NCBI GenBank assembly: GCA_937928735.1
Contig: CALFVF010000001.1
Location: 1-64,000, forward strand
DNA length: 64,000 bases
DNA from: an uncultured Verrucomicrobiales bacterium
GTDB lineage: Bacteria; Verrucomicrobiota; Verrucomicrobiia; Verrucomicrobiales; Akkermansiaceae
Reading direction: 5' to 3'
Under the pieces are notes generated by a model that saw only the letters and a list, made by a program, of their open reading frames with translations, was not told the origin of the DNA and did no database searches. The translations under genes were made by a program, and so were the position numbers. Of the stretch, positions 62,623 through 64,000 are shown piece by piece (within the stretch, counting starts at the first letter, position 1; every line of letters begins with the position of its first letter).

Positions 62623-62700
62623 TGTTGTAGAATGAAAGCTTGTTTTGTCTTTGAGTACAATGTTTTTGTGCTGTTTTTGGAGGAAACAAGGGTAATGCTC

Positions 62701-64000
62701 TTATGGGGTTTCGGAGCTGGTAGGAGCCGTGGCCTGCAAGATAGTTTCTCCCTCGCTTTTGGCAATCACCACAGCCGCGCAGCTATCACCAAAGACATTG
62801 ACTGCGGTGCGGCACATATCCAGTAGGCGATCGACTGCGAATAGAGTGAGAATGGCCGCTTCTGCTCCCGGTATTTCTGTAGTCTTCATGATGATGAGAA
62901 TCGCCACGAGACTTGCAGAGGGGATGCCAGCCACGCCGATACTTGTGACGAGTGCAGAGATCACCACGAGAGCTTGGGCTCCTAGACTGAGATCCACACC
63001 CATGACTTGGGCGACAAAAATCACAGCGATACACTCATAGAGAGCGGTGCCATCCATATTGACAGTAGCACCCAGGGGGAGGGTGAAGCTCGCTGTTTTT
63101 TTAGAAACGCCAGCATTGTCCTGGATAGCGCGCATGGTGATCGGAAGTGTGGCTGTCGAACTCGCCGTGGAGAACGCTGTGAGTAGTGCCGTGCGCATGG
63201 CGCGGAAATGGAGCCAAGGATTCACCTTGCCAATGACCTTAAGAAGAAAGGGGAGAATCACAAACATATGGAGTCCTAGAGCGAGTAACACGGTGATGAA
63301 ATAAGTACCGAGATGCTCAAAAATTCCCGCGCCCATCGTGTAGACTGTGTAGAGCATAAGGCCAAAAATACCGATCGGTGCTGTGAGCATGATCCACTGA
63401 GTGATGCGAATCATCACAGCATTAAGCGCCTGAAATGCCGCCTTAAGAGGATCAATCTGCTGGCTGGGTAGCTGTGTCATGGCGATACCAAGCATGATGC
63501 TAAAGACAAGGACGCCGAGGAGCTGGCCATTATCTGTAGAGGCCGAGATGATATTGGTAGGCAGCATGCGCTCCAGTAGAGACTCATTGCTTTGAGCTGT
63601 ATTGACCCTTTCCTCACTAAAGCGCTCTTTGGTGCTTTCTTGGGCTGTTGAGGCATTGGCTGAGAAGAGCTCTTGGAGCTCTGTGTTAGGTTTGCCGTCC
63701 ACCTCACCTGGTGACATAACATTGACCACAGAGAGGCCAAGTATGGTAGCGAGTAGTGTGCTGAGAGCATAAAAGCTAAGAGTCTTGAGTCCTAAGCGGC
63801 GAAATCCATCAAAGCCCGCTAAGCTCGATATACCCGATACAATGGACGACACGATGAGTGGGACAATGATCATCTTGAGCGCTCGAATAAAGAGGTCTCC
63901 CAGTGTCTTTGCCCAGCCGATAGCGGTGGTCGTGGTTTTTGTGAATTCGGAGTCTTCGCCGTGGAGGGTGCTGAAATTTCGCAGAACCAAGCCAAGCAAG
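62701..64000 (-). CDS. Dicarboxylate/amino acid:cation symporter (partial at window edge)
   Basis: At least 432 residues. The track's start at 63999 is a TTG at the window edge, and the frame is open beyond it, so the N-terminus is missing. Multiple helices are followed by the DAACS motifs: [22 protein letters not shown] (the serine-rich re-entrant loop), [26 protein letters not shown], and [28 protein letters not shown]. It resembles GltP/DctA-like transporters for glutamate, aspartate or C4-dicarboxylates. The loop [20 protein letters not shown] between early helices is longer than usual. Confidence 0.93.
   Translation of the reverse strand, partial: LLGLVLRNFSTLHGEDSEFTKTTTTAIGWAKTLGDLFIRALKMIIVPLIVSSIVSGISSLAGFDGFRRLGLKTLSFYALSTLLATILGLSVVNVMSPGEVDGKPNTELQELFSANASTAQESTKERFSEERVNTAQSNESLLERMLPTNIISASTDNGQLLGVLVFSIMLGIAMTQLPSQQIDPLKAAFQALNAVMIRITQWIMLTAPIGIFGLMLYTVYTMGAGIFEHLGTYFITVLLALGLHMFVILPFLLKVIGKVNPWLHFRAMRTALLTAFSTASSTATLPITMRAIQDNAGVSKKTASFTLPLGATVNMDGTALYECIAVIFVAQVMGVDLSLGAQALVVISALVTSIGVAGIPSASLVAILIIMKTTEIPGAEAAILTLFAVDRLLDMCRTAVNVFGDSCAAVVIAKSEGETILQATAPTSSETP

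Overview
This 64 kb window looks like a chromosomal segment of a Verrucomicrobiota bacterium, probably class Verrucomicrobiae near Rubritalea. The genus is a guess. The evidence is the gene content: an ECF sigma factor paired with a FecR-LamG membrane protein, a DUF3472 protein, a bactofilin, SLA1-homology (SHD1) and sulfatase-modifying-factor domains, PAS-PP2C phosphatases and a prepilin-like pseudopilin. Bacterial housekeeping genes are spread throughout: recA, polA, aroC, hflX, tilS, ybeY, metK, ahcY and rlmH. TAA, TAG and TGA all serve as ordinary stops. No tRNA, rRNA, CRISPR array, prophage or full insertion sequence was seen.

Layout. Bases 1-1.6 kb hold the 3' tip of an RHS polymorphic toxin gene, a candidate immunity gene and a displaced RHS scrap, all at the end of an AT-rich island. 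From 1.6-9.8 kb come a BlaI/BlaR1-like regulatory pair divergent from a lipoprotein, an AIM24 protein, a FecR-LamG/ECF-sigma pair, a hydrolase, a beta-hydroxyacid dehydrogenase and rlmH. A foldback element lies between rlmH and recA. From 11-23 kb there are a DUF3472 protein, a CNNM-CBS protein, a four-gene operon with a pseudokinase-SUMF1 fusion and a Tdi1-like immunity protein, then pabB, exbD, a rhodanese, an L,D-transpeptidase, a KH protein, ygfZ and a lone nuoA. From 23.6-31 kb there are a thioredoxin-like gene with an in-frame TGA, a bactofilin, a TPR protein, a nucleotidyltransferase and E1alpha-E1beta-E2 of a 2-oxoacid dehydrogenase. From 31-43 kb there are an iron-type ABC importer, gamma-carbonic anhydrase, a BFN-domain protein, an M14 peptidase, and the SAM-cycle block (ArsR-methyltransferase regulator divergent from metK-ahcY). 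From 43-64 kb there are a DoxX-like protein, phoD, polA, a broken outer-membrane protein gene, monomeric isocitrate dehydrogenase, 7TM-HD/ybeY, hflX-tilS, a pseudopilin, aroC, two tandem PAS-PP2C phosphatases and a partial dicarboxylate symporter.

The most interesting item is the gene at 23640-24290. One open frame encodes an SHD1 domain plus a thioredoxin fold, interrupted only by a TGA exactly where the first cysteine of W-C-G-P-C should be. A hairpin at the spacing expected of a bacterial SECIS follows it, so this is a candidate selenoprotein (W-U-G-P-C). Second are two families of short, wholly palindromic foldback elements (9798-9964; 45990-46152, with partial copies at 21120 and 43915). 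Third are the RHS tip with its immunity gene and orphan scrap, and the outer-membrane protein gene at 49217-49975 split by two TGAs just after its signal peptide.
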